NCBI RefSeq assembly: GCF_008329645.1 | Contig: NZ_CP043474.1 | Location: 2,790,001 to 2,854,000 of the forward strand | From: Mycolicibacterium grossiae | GTDB lineage: Bacteria; Actinomycetota; Actinomycetes; Mycobacteriales; Mycobacteriaceae | Length of the DNA stretch: 64,000 bases | Direction: 5' to 3' | Part shown: positions 54,264 through 63,841 of the stretch, one piece after another | Numbering within the stretch: position 1 is the first letter of the stretch | Layout of the letters: each line of letters begins with the position of its first letter | Notes under the pieces: model-generated | The model's input: the letters and a program-made list of their open reading frames with translations, nothing else | What the model was told of the DNA's origin: nothing | The model's database searches: none | Made by a program: the position numbers and the translations under genes

Positions 54264-55298
54264 GTGATGGGCGGTGTGAACAGGCGCATTCTGACGCTGC
54301 TGGTGGCTCTGGTGCCGATCCTGGTGTTCGGGATGTTGCTGTCGGCGGTGACGGTGCCGTTCGTCGGACTGGGCCCCGGCCCGACCTTCGACACCCTCGG
54401 CGAGGTCGACGGCAAGGAGGTCGTCGACATCGAGGGCACCGAGACCAAGCCGACGTCCGGCCACCTCAACATGACGACGGTCAGCCAGAGCGACGGCATC
54501 ACCCTTGGCCAGGCGCTGGCGCTGTGGGCGTCCGGCCGCGACCAGCTGGTGCCGCGGGCGCTGGTCTACCCGCCGGACAAGAGCAAGGACGAGATCGACG
54601 AGGCCAACACCGCGGACTTCAAGAGTTCCGAGGACAACGCCGAGTACGCCGCGCTGTCCTACCTGAAGTACCCCGCCGCGGTGACCGTGGCGTCGGTGAG
54701 CGAGCCGGGACCGTCGGCGGGCAAGCTCCAGGACGGCGACGCCATCGACCTGGTCAACGACAAGCCGGTGGCCAACCTCGACGAGTTCACCGCACTGCTC
54801 AAGGCCACCAAGCCGGGCGACCAGCTCGTCGTCGACTACCGGCGCAAGGGCGGGGACCTCGGCACCACCACGATCACGCTCGGCGACAACCCGGACCGCG
54901 ACTACGGATTCCTCGGCGTCAGCGTCCAGAACGCGCCGTGGGCCGACTTCACCATCGACTTCAACCTCGCCAACATCGGCGGACCGTCGGCGGGCCTCAT
55001 GTTCAGCCTCGCCGTGGTCGACAAGCTGACGACCGGCGATCTCAACGGCGGCGAGTTCGTCGCCGGCACCGGCACCATCACCGACGACGGCAAAGTCGGG
55101 CCGATCGGCGGCATTACGCACAAGATGACCGCGGCCGCCGAGGCCGGTGCGACGGTGTTCCTGGTGCCCGCGGAGAACTGCGCCGAGGCGAAGACCGCGC
55201 ACGAAGACTCATTGACCCTCATCAAGGCCGAGACGCTCACCCAGGTCGTCGACGCGTTGAAGGCGCATTCCGCCGGTCGCGAAACACCCGGCTGCTGA
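54264..55298 (+). CDS. membrane-anchored PDZ-Lon serine protease
   Basis: A 344-residue YlbL/Rv3194c-type protease. One N-terminal membrane helix (ILTLLVALVPILVFGMLLSA), then an extracytoplasmic domain with a PDZ (about 130-220, SVSEPGPSAGKLQDGDAIDL) and a Lon-like protease domain. The catalytic dyad is Ser242 in GGPSAGLMF and Lys287 in GITHKMTAA, 45 residues apart as in Lon. GTG 54264 lies seven bases after TACTGT (leaderless); a longer frame to 54222 is not needed. Substrates are unknown; it may trim membrane or cell-division proteins. Confidence 0.93.
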   Translation: MMGGVNRRILTLLVALVPILVFGMLLSAVTVPFVGLGPGPTFDTLGEVDGKEVVDIEGTETKPTSGHLNMTTVSQSDGITLGQALALWASGRDQLVPRALVYPPDKSKDEIDEANTADFKSSEDNAEYAALSYLKYPAAVTVASVSEPGPSAGKLQDGDAIDLVNDKPVANLDEFTALLKATKPGDQLVVDYRRKGGDLGTTTITLGDNPDRDYGFLGVSVQNAPWADFTIDFNLANIGGPSAGLMFSLAVVDKLTTGDLNGGEFVAGTGTITDDGKVGPIGGITHKMTAAAEAGATVFLVPAENCAEAKTAHEDSLTLIKAETLTQVVDALKAHSAGRETPGC

Positions 55299-55419
55299 GC
55301 CGGTGCGCCCGTCGATGCTGAGAGATCCCTTCGAAGGCGATGCGTACAGTTGTGGCACGTCGCGTGGGGTCCGCTGCCCTCGCGCCGAACGACCCGAGCA
55401 CCGAGAGTGGAGTTGACGA

Positions 55420-58400
55420 GTGGGGATGCGGCCTACGGCACGAATGCCGAAGCTGACTCGACGTAACCGGATCCTGGTCGGCATCGCGCTGGCCATCGTG
55501 CTGCTGTTGCTGATCGGCCCGCGCTTCGTCGACGCCTACGTCGACTGGCTGTGGTTCGGCGAACTCGGCTACCGCTCGGTGTTCACCACCGTGCTCGGCA
55601 CCCGGGTGATCGTGTTCCTGGTGGCGGCGTTGCTGATCGGTGCGGTGGTGTTCGCCGCCCTGACGCTGGCCTACCGCACCCGCCCGGTGTTCGTGCCGTC
55701 GGCCGGACCCAACGACCCGGTGGCGCGCTACCGCACCGCCGTGATGTCGCGGATGAAGCTGTTCACCATCGGCATCCCGGCGTTCGTCGGCATCCTGGCC
55801 GGCATCGTCGCGCAGACCTACTGGGTGCGGGTGCAGATGTTCCTGCACGGCGACGCATTCGGCGTCACCGATCCGCAGTTCGGTCTGGACCTCGGCTTCT
55901 ACGCCTTCGACCTGCCGTTCTACCGGCTGGTGCTCAGCTACCTGTTCGTCGCGACGTTCCTCGCGTTCATCGCGAACCTGCTGGGGCACTACCTGTTCGG
56001 CGGCATCCGATTGGCTGGCCGCAGCGGCGCGCTGAGCCGCGCGGCCCGCATCCAGCTGATCTCGCTGGGCGGCACGCTGATCCTGCTCAAGGCGTTCGCC
56101 TACTGGCTGGACCGCTACGAGCTGCTGAGCCACACCCGCGGCGGCAAGCCGTTCACCGGTGCGGGCTACACCGACATCAATGCCGTGCTGCCCGCCAAGC
56201 TCATCCTGCTGGCGATCGCCGTCATCTGCGCTGCTGCGGTGTTCTCCGCGATCGTGCTGCGCGACCTGAGGATTCCCGCGATCGGCGTGGTCCTGCTGCT
56301 GCTGTCGTCGCTCATCATCGGCGCGGGCTGGCCGCTGATCGTCGAGCAGTTCAGCGTCAAGCCGAACGCCGCACAGAAGGAGTCCGAGTACATCGGGCGC
56401 AGCATCACCGCCACCCGGGACGCCTACGGGCTCACCGATCAGACGGTCACCTACCGCGATTACGCCGGCAACTCGCAGGCCACCGCACAGCAGGTGGCCT
56501 CCGACCGCGCCACCACCTCGAACATCCGGCTGCTCGACCCGACGATCGTCGGCCCGGCCTTCACCCAGTTCCAGCAGGGCAAGAACTTCTACTTCTTCCC
56601 CGACCAGCTGTCGATCGACCGCTACCAGGGTCCCGACGGCCAGCTGCGCGACTACGTCGTCGCGGCACGCGAACTCAACCCCGACCGGCTGATCGACAAC
56701 CAGCGGGACTGGATCAACCGGCACACCGTGTACACCCACGGCAACGGCTTCATCGCCTCGCCGGCCAACACCGTCCGCGGCATCGCCAACGACCCCAACC
56801 AGAACGGCGGCTACCCCGAGTTCCTGGCGAGCGTCATCGGGGCCAACGGCGACGTCGTCTCGCCCGGCCCGGCGCCGCTGGACCAGCCGCGCATCTACTT
56901 CGGCCCGGTGATCGCCAACACCGCCGACGACTACGCGATCGTCGGCCGCAACGGCACCGACCGCGAGTACGACGTCGAGACCAACACCGAGACGAAGAAC
57001 TACACCTACACCGGCAGCGGTGGCGTGCCGATCGGGAACTGGTTGTCGCGCAGCGTGTTCGCGGCCAAGTTCGCCGAGCGCAACTTCCTGTTCTCCAACG
57101 TCATCGGCTCCAACAGCAAGATCCTGTTCAACCGCGACCCCGCGGCGCGCGTGCAGGCGGTGGCGCCGTGGCTGACCACCGACAACGGCGTGTACCCGGC
57201 GATCGTCAACAAGCGCATCGTGTGGATCGTCGACGGCTACACGACGCTCGACAACTACCCGTACTCGGAGCTGACGTCGCTGTCCTCGGCGACGGCCGAC
57301 TCCAACGAGGTGGCGCTGAACCGGCTGGCGCCGGACAAGCAGGTGTCCTACATCCGCAACTCGGTCAAGGCCACCGTCGACGCCTACGACGGCACCGTCA
57401 CGCTGTACCAGCAGGACGAGAACGATCCGGTGCTCAAGGCGTGGATGTCGGTGTTTCCCGGAACGGTGAAGCCCAAGAGCGACATCTCCACCGAATTGCA
57501 GCAGCACCTGCGCTACCCGGAGGACCTGTTCAAGGTGCAGCGCGCGCTGCTCGCGAAGTATCACGTCAACGATCCGGTGACGTTCTTCTCGACGTCGGAC
57601 TTCTGGGACGTGCCGCTGGATCCCAACCCGACGGCCAGCAGCTACCAGCCGCCGTACTACATCGTCGCGAAGGACATCGCGGAGAACGACGATTCGGCGT
57701 CGTTCCAGCTGACCAGCGCGATGAACCGGTTCCGCCGCGACTTCCTGGCCGCGTACATCAGCGCCAGTAGCGACCCGGCGACCTACGGCAAGATCACGGT
57801 GCTCACCATCCCGGGCCAGGTCAACGGTCCGAAGCTGGCGTTCAACGCGATCAGCACCGACACCGCGGTCAGCCAGGACCTCGGCGTCATCGGCCGGGAC
57901 AACCAGAACCGGATCCGGTGGGGCAACCTGCTGACGTTGCCGGTGAGCAACGGGGGCCTGCTGTACGTGGCGCCGGTGTACGCCTCGCCTGGTGCCAGTG
58001 ACGCAGCGTCCTCGTACCCGCGCCTGATCCGCGTCGCGATGCTCTACAACGACCGGGTGGGTTACGGCCCGACGGTGCGCGACGCGCTCGACGAGATCTT
58101 CGGTGCCGGTGCGGGCGCGACGGCCACCGGCCCGGCGCCCGCGGCGGGCCAGCCGGCGAACGGCACCCCGCCGGCGGCTCAGCCGCAGCAGGGCAGCACG
58201 CCGCCGCCCGCCGGGCAGCCGCCGCAGCAGGGCCGCGCGCCGGAGGTGCCGACGCCGGTCGCCGTGCCGCCGGGCGGCCCGGTCCAGCTGTCGCCGGCCA
58301 AGGCCGCGGCGCTCGACGAGGTCAACCAGGCGCTGGACAACATGCGTCAGGCCCAGCAGGGCGGCAACTTCGCCGACTTCGGTTCGGCGCTGCAGCGGCT

Positions 58401-58437
58401 CGACGATGCGATGAACCGATACCGCGACGCCCGGTAG
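55420..58437 (+). CDS. UPF0182 large membrane protein
   Basis: A 1005-residue protein (Rv3193c type). The N-terminal 330 residues carry about seven transmembrane helices (e.g. [40 protein letters not shown]); the following 550 residues form an extracytoplasmic domain with many Tyr/Asn segments ([19 protein letters not shown]). The C-terminal 130 residues are Pro/Gln/Ala/Gly-rich and end in a short helix ([20 protein letters not shown]). Function unknown, but conserved across actinobacteria and some cyanobacteria. GTG 55420 has GTGGAG seven bases upstream. Confidence 0.93.
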   Translation: MGMRPTARMPKLTRRNRILVGIALAIVLLLLIGPRFVDAYVDWLWFGELGYRSVFTTVLGTRVIVFLVAALLIGAVVFAALTLAYRTRPVFVPSAGPNDPVARYRTAVMSRMKLFTIGIPAFVGILAGIVAQTYWVRVQMFLHGDAFGVTDPQFGLDLGFYAFDLPFYRLVLSYLFVATFLAFIANLLGHYLFGGIRLAGRSGALSRAARIQLISLGGTLILLKAFAYWLDRYELLSHTRGGKPFTGAGYTDINAVLPAKLILLAIAVICAAAVFSAIVLRDLRIPAIGVVLLLLSSLIIGAGWPLIVEQFSVKPNAAQKESEYIGRSITATRDAYGLTDQTVTYRDYAGNSQATAQQVASDRATTSNIRLLDPTIVGPAFTQFQQGKNFYFFPDQLSIDRYQGPDGQLRDYVVAARELNPDRLIDNQRDWINRHTVYTHGNGFIASPANTVRGIANDPNQNGGYPEFLASVIGANGDVVSPGPAPLDQPRIYFGPVIANTADDYAIVGRNGTDREYDVETNTETKNYTYTGSGGVPIGNWLSRSVFAAKFAERNFLFSNVIGSNSKILFNRDPAARVQAVAPWLTTDNGVYPAIVNKRIVWIVDGYTTLDNYPYSELTSLSSATADSNEVALNRLAPDKQVSYIRNSVKATVDAYDGTVTLYQQDENDPVLKAWMSVFPGTVKPKSDISTELQQHLRYPEDLFKVQRALLAKYHVNDPVTFFSTSDFWDVPLDPNPTASSYQPPYYIVAKDIAENDDSASFQLTSAMNRFRRDFLAAYISASSDPATYGKITVLTIPGQVNGPKLAFNAISTDTAVSQDLGVIGRDNQNRIRWGNLLTLPVSNGGLLYVAPVYASPGASDAASSYPRLIRVAMLYNDRVGYGPTVRDALDEIFGAGAGATATGPAPAAGQPANGTPPAAQPQQGSTPPPAGQPPQQGRAPEVPTPVAVPPGGPVQLSPAKAAALDEVNQALDNMRQAQQGGNFADFGSALQRLDDAMNRYRDAR

Positions 58438-58458
58438 CGCGTCCCCTACGCTCGTCGC

Positions 58459-61400
58459 GTGCGCTATCGGATGCTCGGGCCGCTGCGGGTGGCGCGAGGC
58501 GATGTCGCCATCGACATCGGTCCACCGAAGCAGCGTGCGGTGCTCGCGGTCCTGCTGCTCGCCGGCGGTCAGGTGGTGTCGGTCGACCGGTTGATCGACG
58601 CCGTCTGGGGTGACGACGTGCCGGGCAGCGCGACCGCCAGCCTGCAGGCGTACGTGTCGAACCTGCGCCGGGCGCTGCGCGACGACGCGGCCGAGCAGGC
58701 CTCGCCGATCGTGCGGCAGCCGCCCGGCTACTACCTCGACGTCGGATCGGCCACCGTCGACGTCGTGGACTTCACGCACGCCTGTGCGCGGGCGGCCGCC
58801 GCCGTCGACGACGGCCACTGGGCCGAGGCGCTCGCCGAAGCCGATGCGGCACTGGATCTCTGGTGCGGACCGCTGCTGGCGGACTTCCACGACGAGCCCT
58901 GGGTCGCCGCCGAGGCGACGCGGCTGCGCGAACTGCACCGGGAGTGCGCGGACGCCCGCGTCACCGCCCTGCTGGCGTGCGGCCGGGTGCCGGCCGCCGT
59001 GCCCGCGGCCGCCGACCTCGCAGACGCGGACCCGCTGTCGGACCGGGCCTGTTGGCTGCACGTGCTGGCGCTGTACCGCGCGGGCCGCACGTCGGAGGCG
59101 CTGGACGCCTTCGCCCGGCACGCCCGGGTGCTCGACGACGAACTGGGCCTCGAGCCGGGTGCCGAGCTGCGTGACCTCCGCACCGCGATCCTGCGGCAGG
59201 CGCCCGAACTGGCCGCCTGGCCGCGGTCGCCGGAGTGGACCGGCGCCCGGGAGGTGACGGCCACCCCCAGCCCCGCGGTCAGCGAGCCGGCGGTGGCCGA
59301 TGCGCCGGCCCGGGCGGGCATCGTCGGGAGGGCGCGCGAACTGGCGGCGGTGGACCAGGTGCTGGCCGACGCCGCCGCGGGCGCCACGCGCTGGCTGGTG
59401 CTGTCAGGCCCGCCCGGCATCGGGAAGACCCGGCTGGCCGAGGAGGCCGCCGCGCGCGCCGCGGCCGGCGGGGACACCGTGTGGGTGAGCTGCCCCGACG
59501 AACGCACGACGCCGCCGTGGTGGCCGATGCGGCAGCTGGTGCGTGCGCTCGGCGGGGACGCCGACGCCGTGCTCGAGGTGCCGCAGCAGGCCGACCCCGA
59601 CATTGCGAGATTCGAGGTCTACGAACGCATTCAGCGCCTGCTCGAGGACGCGCCCGGCCTGCGGGCCGTCGTGATCGACGACGTGCAGTGGGCCGATTCG
59701 GCATCGGTCAGCGCCCTGGCCTACGTGGCGGGCGCGCTGCGCGACCGGGGTCTGGCCGTGGTGCTGACGGTGCGCGACGGGGAGCGGACCGCCGAACTGG
59801 GGCGGCTGCTGGGCACCGTGGCGCGCGGGACGCGCAACCGGCACGTCGAGGTGTCGGCGTTGACGTCGGACGAGGTGGCGGCGTTGGCGACGCAGGTGGC
59901 CGACGAGGTGGTGACCGACGCCGAGGCCGCGACGCTGGCCGTGCGGACCGGCGGCAATCCCTTCTTCGTCTGCGAGTACGCGCGGCTGCCGCGCGATGAG
60001 CGGGTCCGCGCCGACATCCCGGTGGCGGTGAAGTCGGTGCTCGACCGCCGCCTCGCGGGGCTCGATCCGGTTGTGCTGCGGACGCTCCGGACTGCCGCGG
60101 TGATCGGCGACGACGTCGACGTGCCAGTGCTGGCAGCGGCCACCCGGCTGGACGTCGACACGCTGGCCGACCAGCTCGACGAGGCCGCCGACGAGCGCAT
60201 CGTGGTCTCGTCGCACACCGGGGACGGTTACGCCTTCGCGCACGGTCTGCTGCGCGAGCAGCTGGTGGCGAGCATGCCCGCGCTGCGCCGGCAGCGATTG
60301 CACGCCACGGTCGCCGAGGTGCTCGAGGCCAGCGGTGCGCCCGACGTGCACACCCGTCGGGCGCAGCACCTGGTCGCGGCGCAGCCGTTGGTGGAACCCG
60401 ACGTGGTGGTCGACGCCTGCCGGCGTGCGGCCGAGGAGGCCACGGCGCGCTGGAGTTCCGACCTCGCGGCGCGGTGGTGGCAGGCCGCGCTCGACGCGTA
60501 CGACCGGCTGCCCGCCGCCGCGCGCGACGACGCGGAGCGCGACGCGCTGACCGTCGCCATGCTGCAGGCGTTGGCGCGCGCGGGGCGGGGACAGCTGGTG
60601 CTCACGACGGTCGAGCGGCATCTCGCCGAGGCGATGCGCGCGGAGCGCACCGCCACCGCGGGCCGGGTCGCGAGCGCACTGCTGCGCGCCAGCGGCGGTT
60701 GGCCGTGGTTGGCGCCGGGGCACGACCCGGGCAGTCTGCTCGCGCTGCTGGAACGTGCTGCGGCGGTGGCCGACCGGGACGCGGGCGCCGGGGCGCGGGT
60801 GCTGGCGGCGTTGGCCGTGGGGCACTGCTACCACCCGGACCCGGCGCTGGCCGCCGGTCACCTCGACCGGGCGGAGGCGCTGGCGGAGTCGACGGGCGAC
60901 CCCGAGGTGCTGGCCGACGTGCTGATGGGCCGGCTGATCACCTACTCGGGGGTGGCTCCGCTCAGCGCTCAGACACTGCGGTGGGCGAATCGACTGGAGT
61001 CGTTGTCCTACAGCGGTTCTCGTGAGGACGCCGTGATCGCGCACTCGGTGAGCACGATGGCGGCGATGAACCTCGGCGACGTCGAAGCGGCCCGGCGCCA
61101 CCTGGCGGCGGGCATCGCCGGCAGCGAGGAACTCCGGTTGCCGGTGCTGCGCGCGCAGCTGCGGTGGATGGAGGCCGTACTCGCGGTGTGGCGCGGCGAC
61201 TTCGCGGAAGCCGAACGTCACCACGGGATCGCCGCACACGTGCACGAGCAGACCGAACTGTACGAGGCGGGCAGCGGCCTGGTGGCGACGGTGTCGCTGT
61301 TCCGGGAGAAGGGGGATCCGGTCGACCCCGCGTGGCCGGGGATCGGTGCACCCGCCGAGAACGGCGGGCAGGGCATGGTGGCGCTGGTGAAGACGGCGCT

Positions 61401-61881
61401 GCTGACCGTCGAGGACGGGCCCGCCTCCCAGGCGACCGCCGTGGAGATCCTGCGGCGCTGGGTGGCCGAGAAGGACCGGCCGCACGTGTGGACGACGCTG
61501 GGGCATCATGCGCTGCTGGCGCACCTGGCCGTCGACCGCGGCCTGACCGAGTTCTGCGCGCCGCTGCTCGAGGAGTTGACGCCGTTCGGCGACCGCATCG
61601 CGGTGATCGGTCAGGTCGGTGTCGCCGGGCCGGTGGCCCTGGCCACCGCGCGACTGCGCGCCGCTCTCGGCGACCGCGACGGGGCGCTCGCCGACCTCGA
61701 TCGGGCGGTGGCGATCGCCGAGCACACCGGGGGCACACCCACCCTGCTGCGGTGTGCGCTGCTCGCCGCCGAACTGACCGAGGCGCCCGACGAGCGACGG
61801 CGCGCGGCGGCGCGCGTGGCCGGCGACGCCCGTCGCCTCGGCATGCTGGGCGTCGCGCGGGCGGCCGAGGCGTTGGCCTGA
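58459..61881 (+). CDS. AfsR/SARP-type transcriptional regulator with AAA ATPase and TPR-like domains
   Basis: A 1140-residue regulator. Residues 1-95 form an OmpR-like winged helix (QRAVLAVLLLAGGQVVSVDR, VSNLRRALR), followed by a BTAD helical domain (DELGLEPGAELRDLR near 235). The AAA/NACHT-like ATPase starts around 290 with GIVGRARELA, Walker A SGPPGIGKTRLAEEA and a Walker B VVIDDVQWAD. The C-terminal 500 residues are helical repeats. SARPs recruit RNA polymerase to heptamer direct repeats; such repeats lie just downstream, before the FAD oxidase gene. GTG 58459 follows TACGCT by six bases (leaderless). Confidence 0.92.
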   Translation: MRYRMLGPLRVARGDVAIDIGPPKQRAVLAVLLLAGGQVVSVDRLIDAVWGDDVPGSATASLQAYVSNLRRALRDDAAEQASPIVRQPPGYYLDVGSATVDVVDFTHACARAAAAVDDGHWAEALAEADAALDLWCGPLLADFHDEPWVAAEATRLRELHRECADARVTALLACGRVPAAVPAAADLADADPLSDRACWLHVLALYRAGRTSEALDAFARHARVLDDELGLEPGAELRDLRTAILRQAPELAAWPRSPEWTGAREVTATPSPAVSEPAVADAPARAGIVGRARELAAVDQVLADAAAGATRWLVLSGPPGIGKTRLAEEAAARAAAGGDTVWVSCPDERTTPPWWPMRQLVRALGGDADAVLEVPQQADPDIARFEVYERIQRLLEDAPGLRAVVIDDVQWADSASVSALAYVAGALRDRGLAVVLTVRDGERTAELGRLLGTVARGTRNRHVEVSALTSDEVAALATQVADEVVTDAEAATLAVRTGGNPFFVCEYARLPRDERVRADIPVAVKSVLDRRLAGLDPVVLRTLRTAAVIGDDVDVPVLAAATRLDVDTLADQLDEAADERIVVSSHTGDGYAFAHGLLREQLVASMPALRRQRLHATVAEVLEASGAPDVHTRRAQHLVAAQPLVEPDVVVDACRRAAEEATARWSSDLAARWWQAALDAYDRLPAAARDDAERDALTVAMLQALARAGRGQLVLTTVERHLAEAMRAERTATAGRVASALLRASGGWPWLAPGHDPGSLLALLERAAAVADRDAGAGARVLAALAVGHCYHPDPALAAGHLDRAEALAESTGDPEVLADVLMGRLITYSGVAPLSAQTLRWANRLESLSYSGSREDAVIAHSVSTMAAMNLGDVEAARRHLAAGIAGSEELRLPVLRAQLRWMEAVLAVWRGDFAEAERHHGIAAHVHEQTELYEAGSGLVATVSLFREKGDPVDPAWPGIGAPAENGGQGMVALVKTALLTVEDGPASQATAVEILRRWVAEKDRPHVWTTLGHHALLAHLAVDRGLTEFCAPLLEELTPFGDRIAVIGQVGVAGPVALATARLRAALGDRDGALADLDRAVAIAEHTGGTPTLLRCALLAAELTEAPDERRRAAARVAGDARRLGMLGVARAAEALA

Positions 61882-61884
61882 GCA

Positions 61885-61941
61885 GCGCTTGGCGCGCTTG
61901 GCGGCGCACGCCAAGCATTCGCCAAGCGCCGCGCGCCAGGC
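61885..61941 (+). promoter_or_regulatory. SARP-type heptamer repeats before the FAD oxidase gene
   Basis: Right half: GCCAAGC at 61910-61916 and 61921-61927, separated by exactly four bases (11-bp period), then a candidate -10 CAGGCT (61937-61942) nine bases on. This spacing is the SARP operator pattern. Left half: GCGCTTGGC twice in tandem (61885-61893, 61894-61902), the inverse of the same heptamer. The AfsR-type regulator encoded upstream is the natural candidate to bind. Confidence 0.7.
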
Positions 61942-61970
61942 TCTCCTCACTGACCCTGAGAGGACCCACG

Positions 61971-63335
61971 ATGACCCTGATCAACGACACGGCGACCGAC
62001 GCGCCCTCGCTGGCCGGCCTGCGCGACGCCGTCGCCGGCCCCGTCGCGCTGCCCGGTGAGCGGGTGTACGCCCGGGCGACGCCGTGGAACGTCGCGGTGA
62101 CCGTGGCGCCGGCGGCAGTCGTGCTGGCGACCTCGGCGTCCGACGTCGCGGCCGTCATGCGGTTCGCCGCCGAGCGGGGCTTTCGGGTGGCGGTGCAGGC
62201 GACCGGCCACGGCGCGCTCGGCGTGGGCGCGGACACAATCCTGGTGCACACGGGTGGCCTGGGCGGCTGCGTGATCGACGTGCCGCAGCGCACCGCGCGG
62301 GTGGGCGCCGGCGTGACGTGGCAGCAGGTGATCGACGCGGCTGCGCCGCAGGGTCTGGCGCCGCTGTGCGGGTCCGCACCCGGGGTCGGGGTCGTCGGTT
62401 ACCTCACCGGCGGCGGCATCGGCCCGCTGGTGCGGACCGTCGGGTTGTCGTCGGACTACGTCCGGGCCTTCGAGCTGGTGACCGGCGCCGGGGAGGTGCT
62501 GTGGGTGACGCCCGAGGAGCACGCCGAACTGTTCTGGGGCGTGCGCGGTGGCAAGTCGATGCTGGGCATCGTCACCGCCATCGAGTTCGAGCTGCTCCCG
62601 ATCGCCGAGTTCTACGGCGGCGCACTGTACTTCGACGGCGACGACGCCGCGGCGGTGCTGCACGCCTGGCGGGAGTGGGGTGCCGGGCTGCCCGAGACCG
62701 CCAACACGTCGATCGCGCTGCAGCAGCTGCCGCCGCTGCCCGGCGTGCCGGAGCCGCTGGCGGGCCGGCTGACGGTGGCGGTGCGCTACATCGGGCTCGG
62801 CGACCCGGGTGACGCCGAGCGGCTGCTGGCGCCGATGCGCGCGGTCGCGACGCCGGTCCTGGACAGCGTCGGGCGCTACCCGTACGCGGCGATCGGCATG
62901 GTGCATGCTGATCCGGTGGACCCCATGCCGATCAACGAGGACCAGGCGCTGCTGCGCGAGCTGACGCCCGAGGCCGTCGACGTCCTCCTGGCGGCCGCCG
63001 GGCCGGGGTCGGGCTCGCCGCAGGTGATCGTGGAGCTGCGCCAGCTGGGCGGTGCGCTGGCGCGGGAGCCGCGGCACCGCAGCGCGTTCTGCCACCGCGA
63101 CGCCGCGTACTCGCTGGCCGTCATCGGCGCGATGGTGCCGCCGGTCGCCGAGGCGGTGCCCGGCCACGCCCGTGCGTTGTGCGCGGCGCTGGGAGAGTGG
63201 ACCACCGGCGGGCAGATGCCGAACTTCGCCCCGTCGCACGACGCGGACCGCCCGCGCCGCTGCTACGACGAGGACACACTGGCCTGGCTGCAGGCGCTCG
63301 CGCAGCGGCACGATCCGGCCGGAACGTTGGCCTGA
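61971..63335 (+). CDS. FAD-binding PCMH-type oxidoreductase (berberine-bridge-like)
   Basis: A 454-residue flavin oxidase. The PCMH FAD domain includes VAVQATGHGALGVGADTILV (the His in ATGHG is the usual 8-alpha-N-histidyl flavin site) and VGAGVTWQQVIDAA, then SAPGVGVVGYLTGGGIGPL. The second, cysteinyl flavin link of bicovalent enzymes seems absent: the usual Cys position is Ala in GSAPGVG, though a Cys lies five residues earlier. The C-terminal BBE domain has the typical end RRCYDEDTLAWLQALAQRHDP. ATG 61971 follows GAGAGGA. Likely target of the upstream SARP regulator; substrate unknown. Confidence 0.9.
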   Translation: MTLINDTATDAPSLAGLRDAVAGPVALPGERVYARATPWNVAVTVAPAAVVLATSASDVAAVMRFAAERGFRVAVQATGHGALGVGADTILVHTGGLGGCVIDVPQRTARVGAGVTWQQVIDAAAPQGLAPLCGSAPGVGVVGYLTGGGIGPLVRTVGLSSDYVRAFELVTGAGEVLWVTPEEHAELFWGVRGGKSMLGIVTAIEFELLPIAEFYGGALYFDGDDAAAVLHAWREWGAGLPETANTSIALQQLPPLPGVPEPLAGRLTVAVRYIGLGDPGDAERLLAPMRAVATPVLDSVGRYPYAAIGMVHADPVDPMPINEDQALLRELTPEAVDVLLAAAGPGSGSPQVIVELRQLGGALAREPRHRSAFCHRDAAYSLAVIGAMVPPVAEAVPGHARALCAALGEWTTGGQMPNFAPSHDADRPRRCYDEDTLAWLQALAQRHDPAGTLA

Positions 63336-63344
63336 GCACCCGAT

Positions 63345-63373
63345 TTGGACTCCGCCCGCGGCTTCGGTAACCT
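63345..63373 (+). promoter_or_regulatory. promoter of the initiator tRNA gene
   Basis: -35 TTGGAC (63345-63350), 17-base spacer and -10 TAACCT (63368-63373), followed by the tRNA 13 bases later. Spacing and sequence fit a strong SigA promoter. Confidence 0.7.
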
Positions 63374-63386
63374 TTCGTTTACCCGA

Positions 63387-63463
63387 CGCGGGGTGGAGCA
63401 GCTCGGTAGCTCGCTGGGCTCATAACCCAGAGGTCGCAGGTTCGAATCCTGTCCCCGCTACCA
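63387..63463 (+). tRNA. initiator tRNA-fMet (CAT)
   Basis: A 77-base tRNA with encoded CCA. Anticodon CAT is at 63421-63423 with the loop CTCATAA. Three consecutive G-C pairs in the anticodon stem (GGG/CCC) and an unpaired C1-U72 end mark it as initiator rather than elongator. The T-loop is TTCGAAT. Own promoter upstream and terminator downstream. A tyrosine recombinase gene begins about 380 bases after it on the other strand, so the tRNA 3' end may be an integration site. Confidence 0.97.
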
Positions 63464-63468
63464 GGTAG

Positions 63469-63504
63469 AACGGCTCCCGGAGGCAACTCCGGGAGCCGTT
63501 TTCA
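63469..63504 (+). terminator. terminator of the tRNA-fMet gene
   Basis: A 13-bp perfect stem (AACGGCTCCCGGA and its complement) with loop GGCAAC, ending in a short run of T, five bases after the tRNA CCA. Confidence 0.9.
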
Positions 63505-63841
63505 TTGGGTTTGTGAACGTGTTTGTGAACGTTAGCGAAGCTACCCTTCACCCTTCACAAGGTCGCGTTGGAGGACCTCTCGCTGTTCGCGTTCGTCGCA
63601 GCCCGTCATTTCAGGTCAACGCCCTGGTGCTCATGCCCGCTCCAGAGATCGCTGTGTGCGTACTCGTGCCGACATGCGCGGCGGCGAGGCCCCGCGAGAG
63701 CTAGTGGACGAGAAGTGAGGCGAGCTGGTGGTGCGTGGGAATGAACTCAAGCTGGCAGCCCATCCCGGCAGCGCACTTCTGCACGCTGCAAAAAGCTGAC
63801 GCCAGGCGTATCGGTACACGTGACAAGTGGCGGACCGCTGT
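63505..63841. other. non-coding stretch between tRNA-fMet and integrase (possible att/arm region)
   Basis: About 340 bases with visibly lower GC and no convincing gene. It begins with the exact tandem 12-mer GTTTGTGAACGT twice (63509-63532), which could be an integrase arm-type site. Two open frames of about 60 codons (63513-63704 plus, 63631-63819 minus) have neither family resemblance nor ribosome sites. Confidence 0.5.

Noticed and set aside
55237-59121. 1294-codon open frame on the minus strand opposite the UPF0182 gene
   Set aside because: Complementary shadow of UPF0182 and the SARP gene; Arg/His/Gln-rich low-complexity product.
59404-61950. 848-codon open frame on the minus strand opposite the SARP regulator gene
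   Set aside because: Shadow frame; the SARP, ATPase and repeat motifs on the plus strand are unambiguous.
63513-63704. 63-codon plus-strand ORF after the tRNA
   Set aside because: No ribosome site and no family features; it starts inside the 12-bp tandem repeat and ends before the integrase.
63631-63819. 62-codon minus-strand ORF downstream of the integrase
   Set aside because: Ser/Arg-rich sequence without features or ribosome site; it could be a remnant but cannot be supported.
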